DNA from: JAWPMT01 sp965227935
Lineage (GTDB): Bacteria; Bacteroidota; Bacteroidia; Cytophagales; Cyclobacteriaceae
Reading direction: 5' to 3'
Assembly (NCBI GenBank): GCA_965227935.1
Contig: CBDDGS010000055.1
Span: 372,001-436,000, forward strand
DNA: 64,000 nucleotides
In this document: one piece after another, positions 47,058 to 55,280 of the stretch
Numbering within the stretch: the stretch's first letter is position 1
Layout: every line of letters starts with the position of its first letter
Translations under genes and position numbers: made by a program
The notes under the pieces: generated by a model
The model's database searches: none
Told to the model about the DNA's origin: nothing
Seen by the model: the letters and a program-made list of their open reading frames with translations, nothing else

Positions 47058-47097
47058 AGTACGAATCGTATTATGTAAATATAGTACGAATCGTACT
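47058..47097. promoter_or_regulatory. Two palindromes, candidate autoregulatory PadR operator
   Basis: AGTACGAATCGTACT (47083-47097) is a perfect 7-1-7 palindrome. AGTACGAATCGTATT (47058-47072) is the same with one change. Spacing is 25 bases start to start, and the inner copy ends at the base before the PadR ATG (47055-47057, minus strand). Confidence 0.65.
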
Positions 47098-47450
47098 AAA
47101 TTAGGTTGCCTCTTTTTTTAGTGTACCGTCAAGGAAGGGATCCCGGTATTCGCACACGAGCTGGTCGAGGACATTTTGTATCGCTGGCGAAACCCCTCCC
47201 TCGGTCTGTGGCACACAGACCGAAATTCTGGTCCCTAAAAGAAGTCGTTGCGCTACCACACGTCAAAGATCCTTCGGCGCCAACGCAAAGAGACATTGAC
47301 GCAGCAAGCAGGACGGCGCCTCTGGATGACGATCGAAATCAGGAGGTTGAAATGGAAGATTGCTTCGCTTCGTTCGCAATGACTGACTCAACGATGCCAT
47401 TCGAGACAGGAAGCTGGCGGGACACGGTCAGGTGAATGAGGATCCCTGCA
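47098..47450. other. Intergenic stretch with repeat debris
   Basis: No convincing gene. It contains a perfect inverted repeat, TCGGTCTGTG-GCA-CACAGACCGA (47201-47223), and a block near 47364 with the wording GATTGCTTCGCTTCGTTCGC followed by AATGACTG, a pattern seen in repeated intergenic sequences of many environmental Bacteroidota. A frame over 47106-47435 runs through it but has no domain. Confidence 0.5.
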
Positions 47451-49031
47451 TCACATCTCCCCGTCCCACGCTTCGTCACCGTACTGCTCCTGAAGGTCCT
47501 GGAGTTGGGTCTTCAGCTCCACAATGAGCTCTGGGTCAGCAGTGTCGTAGATGTTGTGCATCTCATCCGGATCGTTATCCAGGTCATACAGCTCCCACTG
47601 ATCGATGTCGTTGTAAAAGTGAATGAGCTTGTATCGATCGGTGCGAACGCCATAGTGTCGCTTCACACTGTGCCAACCAAAAGGATACTCGAAGTAGTGG
47701 TAATAGATACCCTCCCGCCAGTTGGCCACCTCCTCGCCCTTCATCAGGGGAAGGAGTGATCGCCCCTGCCAGGGTTCATTGGTATCGATGCCTGCCAACT
47801 CCATTACTGTCGGGGCATAGTCGAGGTTGAGTACCAACTGATCGCTCACCGTCCCTGGTTCAATGAGCGGTGGATACCTCATCACCAGTGGCATCCCAAA
47901 CGACTCCTCGTACATGAATCGCTTGTCGTACCATCCGTGCTCACCCAGGTAGAATCCCTGGTCGGAGGTGTAGACGATCAATGTATTGTCCAGCTGGCCC
48001 TTTTCCTCCAGATAGGTGAGTAGCCTCCCCACATTGTCGTCGACCGACATCACTGTCTTCACATAATCATTGATATACCGCTGATACTTCCATATCAACA
48101 ACTCACGTCCGGTGGGATTCCTTGAATAATAGTCCTCGGCAACAGGATTGTAGTAGGCGTCCCAAGCGGCCCGTTGATCGTCGTTAAAACGGCCATACAG
48201 ATTCCGCCAATTGCGGACGGCGTCGAAGCCCTCGGGTCCGCCGCCTGTGCCGGTTTCCACGACCCGATCCGGTGGTAGCTTCATATCCCCGGACATGAAC
48301 ATCCGATCTATGGATAGGTCCTGCTCAGCAGCCGCCTGTCGATTGTTGTACTCGTCAAATAGGTTATCGGGAATGGGGTATTCCTTCTCCCCCAACGCGA
48401 GGTAGGACGTGTCCGGCATCCAATTGCGATGGGGCGCCTTGTGCTGAACCAGCAGGCAAAAAGGCTGATCACTAGGAATCCGCTGCTCTAAAGTTTCGAT
48501 CGCCAGGTCGGTGACTACCGTCGTGGCATAACCCGGGTACTGGGCCGTATCTCCCATTTCCACCAGGGTAGGATTGTAATAGTGCCCTTGATCGATGAGC
48601 ACATTCCAATAGTCAAACCCCGCAGGCACGCTCTTGAGATGCCACTTACCCACGACCGCGGTGTAGTAACCATTGGCTTGCAGGATCTTGGGGTAGGTCA
48701 TCCTGGCGCTATCGAAGGTGTCATAGTTGTGGCGAAAGCCATTGATGTGGCTGTATTGGCCGGTAAGGAAGACGGCGCGACTCGGCCCGCAGATCGAGTT
48801 GGTCACGTAGGACCGGTTGAAGGTGATGCCTTCTTGCCCGATGCGATCGAGGTTGGGGGTCTCGAGCAACCGATCGCTGTAGATGCTCATGGCATTCTTC
48901 GCATGGTCGTCAGTCATGATAAAGAGGATGTTGGGGCGAGTGGTGGGGGACTCTTCAGCCGTGGGGAGACTGCACTGGACCAGCAGTAATACGATAGTAA
49001 GGCAAGGGAGGATCGATCGCAGATGTTTCAT
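47451..49031 (-). CDS. Cys-type sulfatase, predicted lipoprotein
   Basis: 526 residues. The start at 49031 gives the lipobox MKHLRSILPCLTIVLLLVQC with Cys20. Sulfatase features: metal Asp41/Asp42 (IMTDDHA), the sulfatase motif NSICGPSRAVF with Cys81 as the formylglycine precursor, GKWHL and a later TSDQGFYLGEHGW. Hydrolyses sulfate esters, in marine bacteria often on algal polysaccharides. Its activation needs a formylglycine maturase; the SUMF1-like protein at 43417 lacks the cysteines and no anaerobic maturase is in the window, so activation depends on genes elsewhere. Confidence 0.93.
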   Translation of the reverse strand: MKHLRSILPCLTIVLLLVQCSLPTAEESPTTRPNILFIMTDDHAKNAMSIYSDRLLETPNLDRIGQEGITFNRSYVTNSICGPSRAVFLTGQYSHINGFRHNYDTFDSARMTYPKILQANGYYTAVVGKWHLKSVPAGFDYWNVLIDQGHYYNPTLVEMGDTAQYPGYATTVVTDLAIETLEQRIPSDQPFCLLVQHKAPHRNWMPDTSYLALGEKEYPIPDNLFDEYNNRQAAAEQDLSIDRMFMSGDMKLPPDRVVETGTGGGPEGFDAVRNWRNLYGRFNDDQRAAWDAYYNPVAEDYYSRNPTGRELLIWKYQRYINDYVKTVMSVDDNVGRLLTYLEEKGQLDNTLIVYTSDQGFYLGEHGWYDKRFMYEESFGMPLVMRYPPLIEPGTVSDQLVLNLDYAPTVMELAGIDTNEPWQGRSLLPLMKGEEVANWREGIYYHYFEYPFGWHSVKRHYGVRTDRYKLIHFYNDIDQWELYDLDNDPDEMHNIYDTADPELIVELKTQLQDLQEQYGDEAWDGEM

Positions 49032-49365
49032 CAGGTAGGGGATTGAGGCCACCAAAATACGTTACCTGACGGATGTTTTGGACTGTTTGCTTCGGATTTA
49101 TGGGATGCTAAGATCCACCAGCTTTGAAGCGGGCCAATAAGAATTGACTCCGCTCCTTCTTGCATGAGGTCAGGAACGGGTGACGAGATCCGTGTGGTTG
49201 TTCCGCGGCAGGGATCGAAAGTATATCCGCGGAGGATGAAGGCGCTGCAAGCGGGGAGCAGGATATGAGTGAGAGCCCGGCCGTGAAGTAGAGAGTCTTG
49301 GTACGGCTCAATGTAAGAGATCCTGTATTCTCTCACTTCACGGGCCGCCCAAAACTTCCTGGGCA

Positions 49366-49393
49366 TAAAAAAACCCCGTCTTTTGGCGAGGTT
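49366..49393 (-). terminator. Rho-independent terminator of the zinc-ribbon membrane gene
   Basis: On the minus strand AACCTCGCC-AAAA-GACGGGGTT, with one mismatch and one G-U pair, is followed by seven T. It lies 23 bases after the stop of the gene at 49417. Confidence 0.7.
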
Positions 49394-49416
49394 CTTTCGA
49401 GTGTAGGTTAGGTTTA

Positions 49417-50154
49417 TTATGCTGTAGTTCCTTCTTCTCGCTTGCGGGCGATGGTGAAGGATTTTCTTTCCTTGTAGCCGCAGTAGCCACAGGTGAAATA
49501 TTTCATCAACTCGCCTTCCTCAGTCTCAGAGGCAGGTTGGATGACTTCTTCGCGATCCACTCTCAGCGTCTGGTAGTTGCACTCAGGGCACTGCAGCGCG
49601 TGGAGTCGACCGTTGTATTTTTCGATCTTGGTGAAGCCACTGACCTCGTCTATCCACACATCGTAGTCCACAGAAAAGGCATCCTCTTCTGCCTGCATAC
49701 CTTCATCGAGGTAGACATCTTCTTCCTCTTCACTTAGCAACTTCATCTTGCGCCCATCCGGGGACATCCGCGGCGTATATCGCAATCTCTTGAGGCGCTT
49801 CTCGATAAAAAACGGATAGTAAAATTTCAGAATATTTTGCACGACGACCCCTACGATCATAGCCATCATGATACTGACGAACAATCTCACGAAGAACCAC
49901 AGCCAGCTGGTATTGATGACGAGCGTATTGGCAAGTAGTGTGAGGCCGATCAAAATGAGCAATGTACCATACCACAAGAGGTTGATCTCATGCATGTTGA
50001 TGTAATCATACCGTGTCTTGAAGTCTTTTGTCGTACCCAGTTTGAGAAAATGCCCTACGAGAATAAGGACGCCAACCCCGGCAATAGCGATCGCTAAATA
50101 TTGACCATACTGGTTTAGCGAGTCAAGCAATAGGGGTGCAATAGGTTCTGTCAT
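49417..50154 (-). CDS. Membrane protein with C-terminal zinc ribbon
   Basis: 245 residues. Three hydrophobic segments (about 17-37, 59-76 and 83-106), then a cytosolic acidic linker (LLSEEEEDVYLDEG) and a CxxC...CxxC zinc-ribbon (LQCPECNYQTLRVD and YFTCGYCGYKE). No family name comes to mind. A predicted zinc ribbon tied to a membrane protein suggests binding of a nucleic acid or a protein partner, but this is inference. A 261-base spacer holds its promoter. Confidence 0.75.
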   Translation of the reverse strand: MTEPIAPLLLDSLNQYGQYLAIAIAGVGVLILVGHFLKLGTTKDFKTRYDYINMHEINLLWYGTLLILIGLTLLANTLVINTSWLWFFVRLFVSIMMAMIVGVVVQNILKFYYPFFIEKRLKRLRYTPRMSPDGRKMKLLSEEEEDVYLDEGMQAEEDAFSVDYDVWIDEVSGFTKIEKYNGRLHALQCPECNYQTLRVDREEVIQPASETEEGELMKYFTCGYCGYKERKSFTIARKREEGTTA

Positions 50155-50787
50155 AGCAGTGTACTTTACTTTTAGCGGTTAAGCTATATAACAAAAATGT
50201 ACATTTTTTTAAAAACTCGCTTAACCTCCTGCGCCAAATATACGCATAGCATCGAGCTTTCATATTGAAATCTAACCAAATTCTAAGTGTCCGTCAAATT
50301 GCGTCTACCGGGGGTGACGAAGTATCTACTTTGAGGTATTTCTTTCCCATTCAGCGGCCAGAACGGCAATTTCAACCAATTTTTTATTCCATGCACAACT
50401 GAAATGAGAACAAAGCGTTGACAAAGCATTGCTAATTATACATCTTTGTTTTCGGGTTTCGAGAGATGAAGTAGTTGTGTATGAATATCTATCTCGCGGA
50501 ACGACTAACGATGGTCATCACAGATGACGTTCGTTGCCAGTAAATGACATGAGAACGCCGCCAAATTATCGTCTGACCTGCCAGTCAGATATCTCCATGC
50601 TCGCACCTCTTTTTGCATGCAAGTATGGAATGGGTCCGATTATTGCGGACGTTGTTCGTGAATATTTCTGGCGAACAGAAAATCCCCTAAACCATAATGA
50701 AAAGTTCCGGAGAGAAGTCCGGTCTGCTTACCGAGGAGGAATTGATTACTCACATAAATATTTCAATCGATTAATTATCAAATTTTC
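50155..50787. other. 633-base intergenic stretch without a recognised gene
   Basis: Divergent promoter region between the zinc-ribbon gene and the lipoprotein gene. The left part is AT-rich with TTATATAGC close to the minus gene. A small hairpin is GTCATC-ACA-GATGAC (50514-50528). A frame from 50549 to 50791 overlaps the lipoprotein ATG by ATGA but has no recognisable domain, so it is left uncalled. Confidence 0.5.
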
Positions 50788-51747
50788 ATGATCATGACGA
50801 ATAATCTTTTTAAGAACCTGCTATCGCTGGCGGTGGTAGCATCTCTGATGTTGCTCTACAGCTGCGGTGAGGATGAAGAAACACTTCCTGATTTGCCGAC
50901 GATTTCGGCTACGCCTGACGCGGCGTCTTACGAGTTTGGCGCGACAGCCGAAATTACAATCGATGTGACTGCTCCCGGTGAACTGAGTGGTGTGAATTGG
51001 ACCTTCACTGTGGATGCAGAGTCCGGCGACAAAGAATTCAACTCTCCCTCTGATATCGGCCTGAGCGATACTGAGACAGGATTACAGACCGCTATCATGG
51101 AGATAGTGCTCGACCAGGAGTTTTACTCAGGTGCTACAGTAAGCATAGAGTTTGAGGTGGTTGACAAGTCGAATCAGTCCTCAACCGATGTCGTGGAATT
51201 TACTGTAGGCGAGGCATCTCCTCCTGCCAGTGGAAACGTCGGCGTGATCCTGGGTGGTCAGCTCAACGCCACAACGGGTAGCTTCTATGATGTAGTAGCC
51301 AATGAGGTTTATAACTACGCTCCTACAAGAGACGAACAGTCGGCGAATGTTGACTTCCTGTTCTTCTACGGTGAGACAAACGGCTACACCATCGCCGCAT
51401 TGGATGACGATCAGGCAGCCATAGCTTTCAATTCAGCTGTGGGCGATGGCGCTCTTTCTGAGGAAACCATCGAAACTCGAAATCCTACAAGATTCAAGGC
51501 GTTGACGGAAGCTACTGCTAACAATTTCGCAGAAGTGGAAACAGTGGCTGATTTGAACAACCTCGTCGGTGAAGTAGCGCCCGAGGCCACATTGATTAAT
51601 GGTTTGGAAGCTGGAGACGTTTTTGCCTTCCAGTTCGCGGCAGAACGTGGCGAAACGCTTGGTTTGGTCCATGTCACTTCGGTGGACGGGACTCAAGGCA
51701 GTGATCGTACGATCACGTTCGACGTGAAGTTCGAAGAGCCGCAATAA
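50788..51747 (+). CDS. Orphan lipoprotein with Ig-like N-terminal region
   Basis: 319 residues. The N-terminus is a lipoprotein signal (LLSLAVVASLMLLYSCGEDE; Cys at about residue 26). Residues 40-145 form a beta-rich domain with the pattern of Bacteroidota surface lipoproteins (ATAEITIDVTAPGELSGVNW). The second half, about 160-319, is a globular domain of unknown type (GGQLNATTGSFYDVVANEV, FQFAAERGETLGLVHVTS). The unusually strong terminator (51774) ends the transcript. Function unknown. Confidence 0.8.
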   Translation: MIMTNNLFKNLLSLAVVASLMLLYSCGEDEETLPDLPTISATPDAASYEFGATAEITIDVTAPGELSGVNWTFTVDAESGDKEFNSPSDIGLSDTETGLQTAIMEIVLDQEFYSGATVSIEFEVVDKSNQSSTDVVEFTVGEASPPASGNVGVILGGQLNATTGSFYDVVANEVYNYAPTRDEQSANVDFLFFYGETNGYTIAALDDDQAAIAFNSAVGDGALSEETIETRNPTRFKALTEATANNFAEVETVADLNNLVGEVAPEATLINGLEAGDVFAFQFAAERGETLGLVHVTSVDGTQGSDRTITFDVKFEEPQ

Positions 51748-51773
51748 GCACTAACACAACGACACGCAATAAC

Positions 51774-51803
51774 AAAGCCCCGCCGAAAGGTGGGGCTTTT
51801 TTT
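51774..51803 (+). terminator. Rho-independent terminator of the orphan lipoprotein gene
   Basis: AAAGCCCCGCC-GAAA-GGTGGGGCTTTTTTT: a GNRA-looped, GC-rich stem (one G-U pair) with a run of seven T. It begins 27 bases after the stop. Confidence 0.92.
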
Positions 51804-52340
51804 GTGTTCAAATTCAGCTATCTGCGTTATACGTCAATTTAATTTGCCACGAACTCCACCAATCAGTTACTAGGAATATTCCAATTTTTTTCAGATCTTT
51901 AGTAACCAATAACTGAAGTACAACCAAACCCAAACCGACATGTTGTCCCATCGAATACACCGCGAATGGATTTTTGTCCTACTTATTATCCTTGCCATCT
52001 TTAGCCTAATTTGACCACACTCGACAAAGATCACTTTTATCACATATCGCCGCCTAACCTCTCTAAACGCAGTTTTTACTAGCGTCCGTTGGACCATACG
52101 CGCTTTGGTGAGGCCCGTAGGCTACGTCTGATCACGTGATAGTGTCTTGCCGCTGTAATGGCGCACGTACGACACGTATTACCATGATAGAGCACGTTAC
52201 TGGTACCCGTTTCGGCTAAGACTTTGCGCTCGTGCGTAAATCCCCCAATGGCGCGCCGGCTGGAGAAAGTACAACTTTCATCAAGCAACCCTCATTCCCT
52301 GAATCTGAGAGCCCTATCCCCGATCAATAGCTCGAAAACA
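51804..52340. other. Intergenic stretch without a recognised gene
   Basis: No gene seen. The part 52075-52290 is higher in GC and rich in short inverted words (for example GCC-GCTGTAAT-GGC and two CACGTa-like words), and could be structured, but I recognise no RNA family. Frames here are short and without domains. Confidence 0.4.
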
Positions 52341-52590
52341 CCCTGACTCAAAAAACTAAAAGCTCCAAAGCCCTAAAAACCTATCAACCTCAACTCAACT
52401 CAAAAACCTATCAACCTATCAACTCCAAACCCAAACACTCAAAAATCTTATCAACCCATCAACTCAACTCAAAAACTCGAAAGCCCTAAAAACTTATCAA
52501 CTCATCAACTCATCAACCTAAAAACTACTCACACGAAAACTCACAAACCCAAACACCTAAAAACCCAAACACCCAAAAACTAAAAAAACT
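52340..52590 (+). repeat. Low-complexity tract of AACTC/CTATCAACC/AAAAACC words
   Basis: The plus strand is nearly free of G and made of short words such as CAACTCAACTCAAAAACC and CCTATCAACC repeated with small changes. It ends about 35 bases before the phosphofructokinase ATG, so it forms the leader of that gene if transcription starts upstream. Confidence 0.75.
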
Positions 52591-52625
52591 CTTGCCTATT
52601 TTGCCTGCCAAAGAGAAACCCATCC

Positions 52626-53942
52626 ATGGACTTCGATATCAGAACACTTGGCACGGCATCGTTCGACTCGCCCATTCACCTGAGTAAGCAGCAGGGCGAT
52701 AAGATCTTCAACTTCGTGAGCGACAAGGAGCGCATCCTGTACGACGTCACACTCGAGCAATTTCAGACCAGCGTAGCGCAAGACACCCAACCATTGTGCA
52801 TGGAAAAGGCGGGTCCCAGGGAGAAGATCTTTTTCGATCCCAAACAGACGAAAGCGGCCATTGTCACCTGTGGCGGCCTCTGCCCTGGTCTCAACAATGT
52901 CATCCGGGGAATCGTCATGGGACTAACCTACAGATATGGCGTGCCCTCCATCATCGGCATCCCCTATGGTTACGAGGGATTCATCCCAGACTACGGCCAC
53001 GGCTTCGTGAACCTCACGCCGGACATGGTCAAGGACATCCACCAGTTCGGGGGGACGATCCTCGGATCCTCACGAGGTGCACAGAATGAATCTGCCATGG
53101 TGGATACCCTGGAGCGCGAGGGTGTGAATATCCTTTTCACGATTGGCGGGGACGGTACATTGCGAGGCGCGGACGCCATTGGCGCGGAGATAAAGAAAAG
53201 GGGCCTGCCTATCTCGGTTGTGGGCGTTCCCAAGACGATTGACAACGACATCAACCTCATTGAGAAGTGCTTCGGCTTTGAGACGGCCTTCGACGTGGCC
53301 AGCCCCATCATCCGTGATGCCCACAATGAGGCCAAGGGGGCTTACAACGGCATCGCCATCGTCAAGCTCATGGGACGCGACAGCGGCTTCATTGCTGCCT
53401 CCGCAGCGCTATCCATGCCGATGGTCAATTTTGTGCTAATCCCGGAGATGGATTTCGATTTGCATGGTGAGACCGGATTCCTGCAAACCCTGAAAGATAG
53501 GCTCGATTCGCGCCATCATGCAGTGATCGTTGTTGCTGAGGGAGCAGGTCAGCACCTCTTTGAGGAGGGAGGCGAAGTTGTGAAAGACGCTTCCGGCAAT
53601 GTCCAGCACCAGGACATCGGCACCTATCTCCGCGACACGATCAAAAAGCACTTCGCCAGCATGGACTACGAAGTGACCATCAAGTACATCGACCCCAGCT
53701 ATATCGTGCGCAGCGCCCCGGCCAACTCCAGCGACAGTGTTTTCTGCAACCAGCTGGCCCATCATGCCGTCCACGGGGCGATGGCCGGTAAGACCCGCTT
53801 TGTCGTCGGCATGCTCAATAATCGGTTCGTCTATCTGCCCATCCGTGAAGTGGTGAAAGAGCGTAAGAAGATTGATCTCGAAGGTGAGTTGTGGTTCGGC
53901 GTGCTCGAGAGCACCGGCCAGCCTATGATGATGAAGGGATGA
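52626..53942 (+). CDS. ATP-dependent 6-phosphofructokinase (TP0108/plant-like clade)
   Basis: 438 residues. Phosphorylates fructose-6-phosphate in glycolysis. Motifs: GGLCPGLNNVIRGIV, GGDGTLRGAD (174-183) and PKTIDNDI (202-209, catalytic Asp206), MGRDSGFIA. Gly at the GGDGT position is that of ATP-using enzymes, while Lys203 in PKTIDND occurs in PPi-PFK and in the ATP-dependent PfkA clade X; the combination fits the latter. The long N-terminal extension (1-75) is normal for this clade. No partner genes. Confidence 0.93.
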   Translation: MDFDIRTLGTASFDSPIHLSKQQGDKIFNFVSDKERILYDVTLEQFQTSVAQDTQPLCMEKAGPREKIFFDPKQTKAAIVTCGGLCPGLNNVIRGIVMGLTYRYGVPSIIGIPYGYEGFIPDYGHGFVNLTPDMVKDIHQFGGTILGSSRGAQNESAMVDTLEREGVNILFTIGGDGTLRGADAIGAEIKKRGLPISVVGVPKTIDNDINLIEKCFGFETAFDVASPIIRDAHNEAKGAYNGIAIVKLMGRDSGFIAASAALSMPMVNFVLIPEMDFDLHGETGFLQTLKDRLDSRHHAVIVVAEGAGQHLFEEGGEVVKDASGNVQHQDIGTYLRDTIKKHFASMDYEVTIKYIDPSYIVRSAPANSSDSVFCNQLAHHAVHGAMAGKTRFVVGMLNNRFVYLPIREVVKERKKIDLEGELWFGVLESTGQPMMMKG

Positions 53943-54311
53943 CGATCAATTTTGAATGATGAATTTTGAATTCTTAGTACCTCAAATTCAAAATTCAACA
54001 CTCAAAATTCAAAATTCCCAAAAAATTCCCCCGCGCACCCTTCACTTCCCTAAAGGGAACCCTCCGCACACAGTAGACCCAATCACAAAACCCTAAGCAA
54101 TCCCCAATTCTCCATTTTCAATTTTCCATTCTCAATCCCAAAGCCGTCAACCGCTTTAAATCCCCCAATCCCAAATCATAAATCCTCAATCATAAATCCC
54201 AAATCCCCATTTTCAATTCTCCATTTTCAATTTTCAATTCAAAAATGCAACCCTCCAATTCTCCGGCGGTCCTTATCACCACGGACTAATACCACAAAAA
54301 CACACTTGTCT
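53943..54311. other. 369-base AT-rich intergenic stretch with repeats
   Basis: Starts with palindromic element B (53949-54019) and continues as a G-poor tract with repeated CATTTTCAATTCTCC and CAATCATAAATCCC words up to 54250. No gene. The DUF4097 gene begins with the ATG at 54312. Confidence 0.6.
53949..54019. repeat. AT-rich palindromic intergenic element, copy B
   Basis: Arm GAATGATGAATTTTGAATTC pairs with the reverse arm at 53983-54019 (CTCAAATTCAAAATTCAAC). Starts seven bases after the phosphofructokinase stop. Same wording as copies A, C and D. Confidence 0.65.
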
Positions 54312-55205
54312 ATGAAAAAGCAATTGCTATCCTACTGTCTTGGGCTACTTATGATATCTACGGCCTTTGGACAGACTACCGTCGAGCGCACTTTTGACGG
54401 CATTGATGAAATCGACATGAGCCTTGGATCGGGTGACGCGATCTTCGAAAATGGTGACGGTGACGAGGTCACACTGGAACTTACGCACACCTTCAAAGAC
54501 TATGAGCCCATCATCGAAAAGCGAGGTGATAAGCTATTCATCCGCGAAGAGCGCAACAATGGCAACTGGAGCCGAAATGGCAGAGCCACCTGGAAATTCA
54601 CCGTGCCTGATGGCATGGAGCTGGACTTCAACACAGGCTCAGGAGATGTGAGCGTTACCGGCCTTGAGATGGACATTGAATGCAATTCCGGTTCTGGTGA
54701 CTTTGAGCTGTCAAGGGCTCGAGGCCAGTTCAAGATGAACACAGGTTCTGGAGACGTAGACATTCGCGATAGCGAAGGCCGCTACCGAATGAACACCGGA
54801 TCCGGCGATATCGAACTGGCGAAAGTCAATGGCGACATCGATGCCAATACAGGTAGCGGTGATATCGAGGCCGATGACCTGTCCCTGACTGGTTCCAGTA
54901 ACCTCAACTCAGGATCTGGCGATGTAGAGGTTTCACTAGCCGGGACTTTGGATCATGACATATCCATCAATAGCGGCTCGGGCGATGCCGTGCTCGACTT
55001 CAATGGCGCCGACATCGAGGGTGTGATCATCATGCAGGTCAGCAAGCGGTATGGTCGCATCGTGGCTCCCTTCGACTTCGACACCGAAGAAGAAATCAAC
55101 AATGGCGGATCGAGTCCTACCCTGAAAAAAACCGTAAAGCTCGGCGACAAGGATATCCGAATCCGCATCGGATCTGGCTCAGGGACGGCGGAAGTGAAGG
55201 AATAG
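54312..55205 (+). CDS. DUF4097 (toastrack-fold) secreted protein with NTGSGD repeats
   Basis: 297 residues. ATG at 54312 gives MKKQLLSYCLGLLMISTAFG, a signal peptide. The beta-helix repeats have a striking SGSGD core: LGSGDAIFENGDGDEV, TGSGDVSVTGLEMDIECN, SGSGDFELSRARG, NTGSGDVDIRDSEGR, NTGSGDIELAKVNGD and SGSGDVEVSLAG. The repeat period is about 18-21 residues. Unlike the pair at 31968-33648 it has no sigma partner, and its repeats are more regular. Function unknown. Followed by palindromic element C. Confidence 0.86.
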   Translation: MKKQLLSYCLGLLMISTAFGQTTVERTFDGIDEIDMSLGSGDAIFENGDGDEVTLELTHTFKDYEPIIEKRGDKLFIREERNNGNWSRNGRATWKFTVPDGMELDFNTGSGDVSVTGLEMDIECNSGSGDFELSRARGQFKMNTGSGDVDIRDSEGRYRMNTGSGDIELAKVNGDIDANTGSGDIEADDLSLTGSSNLNSGSGDVEVSLAGTLDHDISINSGSGDAVLDFNGADIEGVIIMQVSKRYGRIVAPFDFDTEEEINNGGSSPTLKKTVKLGDKDIRIRIGSGSGTAEVKE

Positions 55206-55280
55206 TCATGAGTTTGGAATTCTGAATTTTGAGTTCGCCAAATCGCAACTCCAAATTCAGAACTCAAGAATTCAAAATTC
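55206..55280. repeat. AT-rich palindromic intergenic element, copy C
   Basis: Starts on the base after the DUF4097 stop: arm 55209-55236 (GAGTTTGGAATTCTGAATTT, then TGAGTTC) and reverse arm 55247-55280. It lies between convergent genes, and its right end overlaps the stop of the 88-residue gene by two bases. Confidence 0.7.

Noticed and set aside
47106..47435. 109-codon frame in the repeat-rich spacer
   Set aside because: It reads through an inverted repeat and dispersed-repeat wording (DCFASFAMT-like), has no domain, signal peptide or conserved neighbour, and looks like the spurious frames that such repeats give.
50534..50791. 85-codon frame before the orphan lipoprotein
   Set aside because: Composition is not protein-like, no domain, and its only support is an accidental-looking ATGA overlap. 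Kept as a finding, not as a gene.
52079..52288. 69-codon minus-strand frame in the GC-richer block
   Set aside because: No recognisable family, unusual composition, no start context; the block may be a structured RNA instead.
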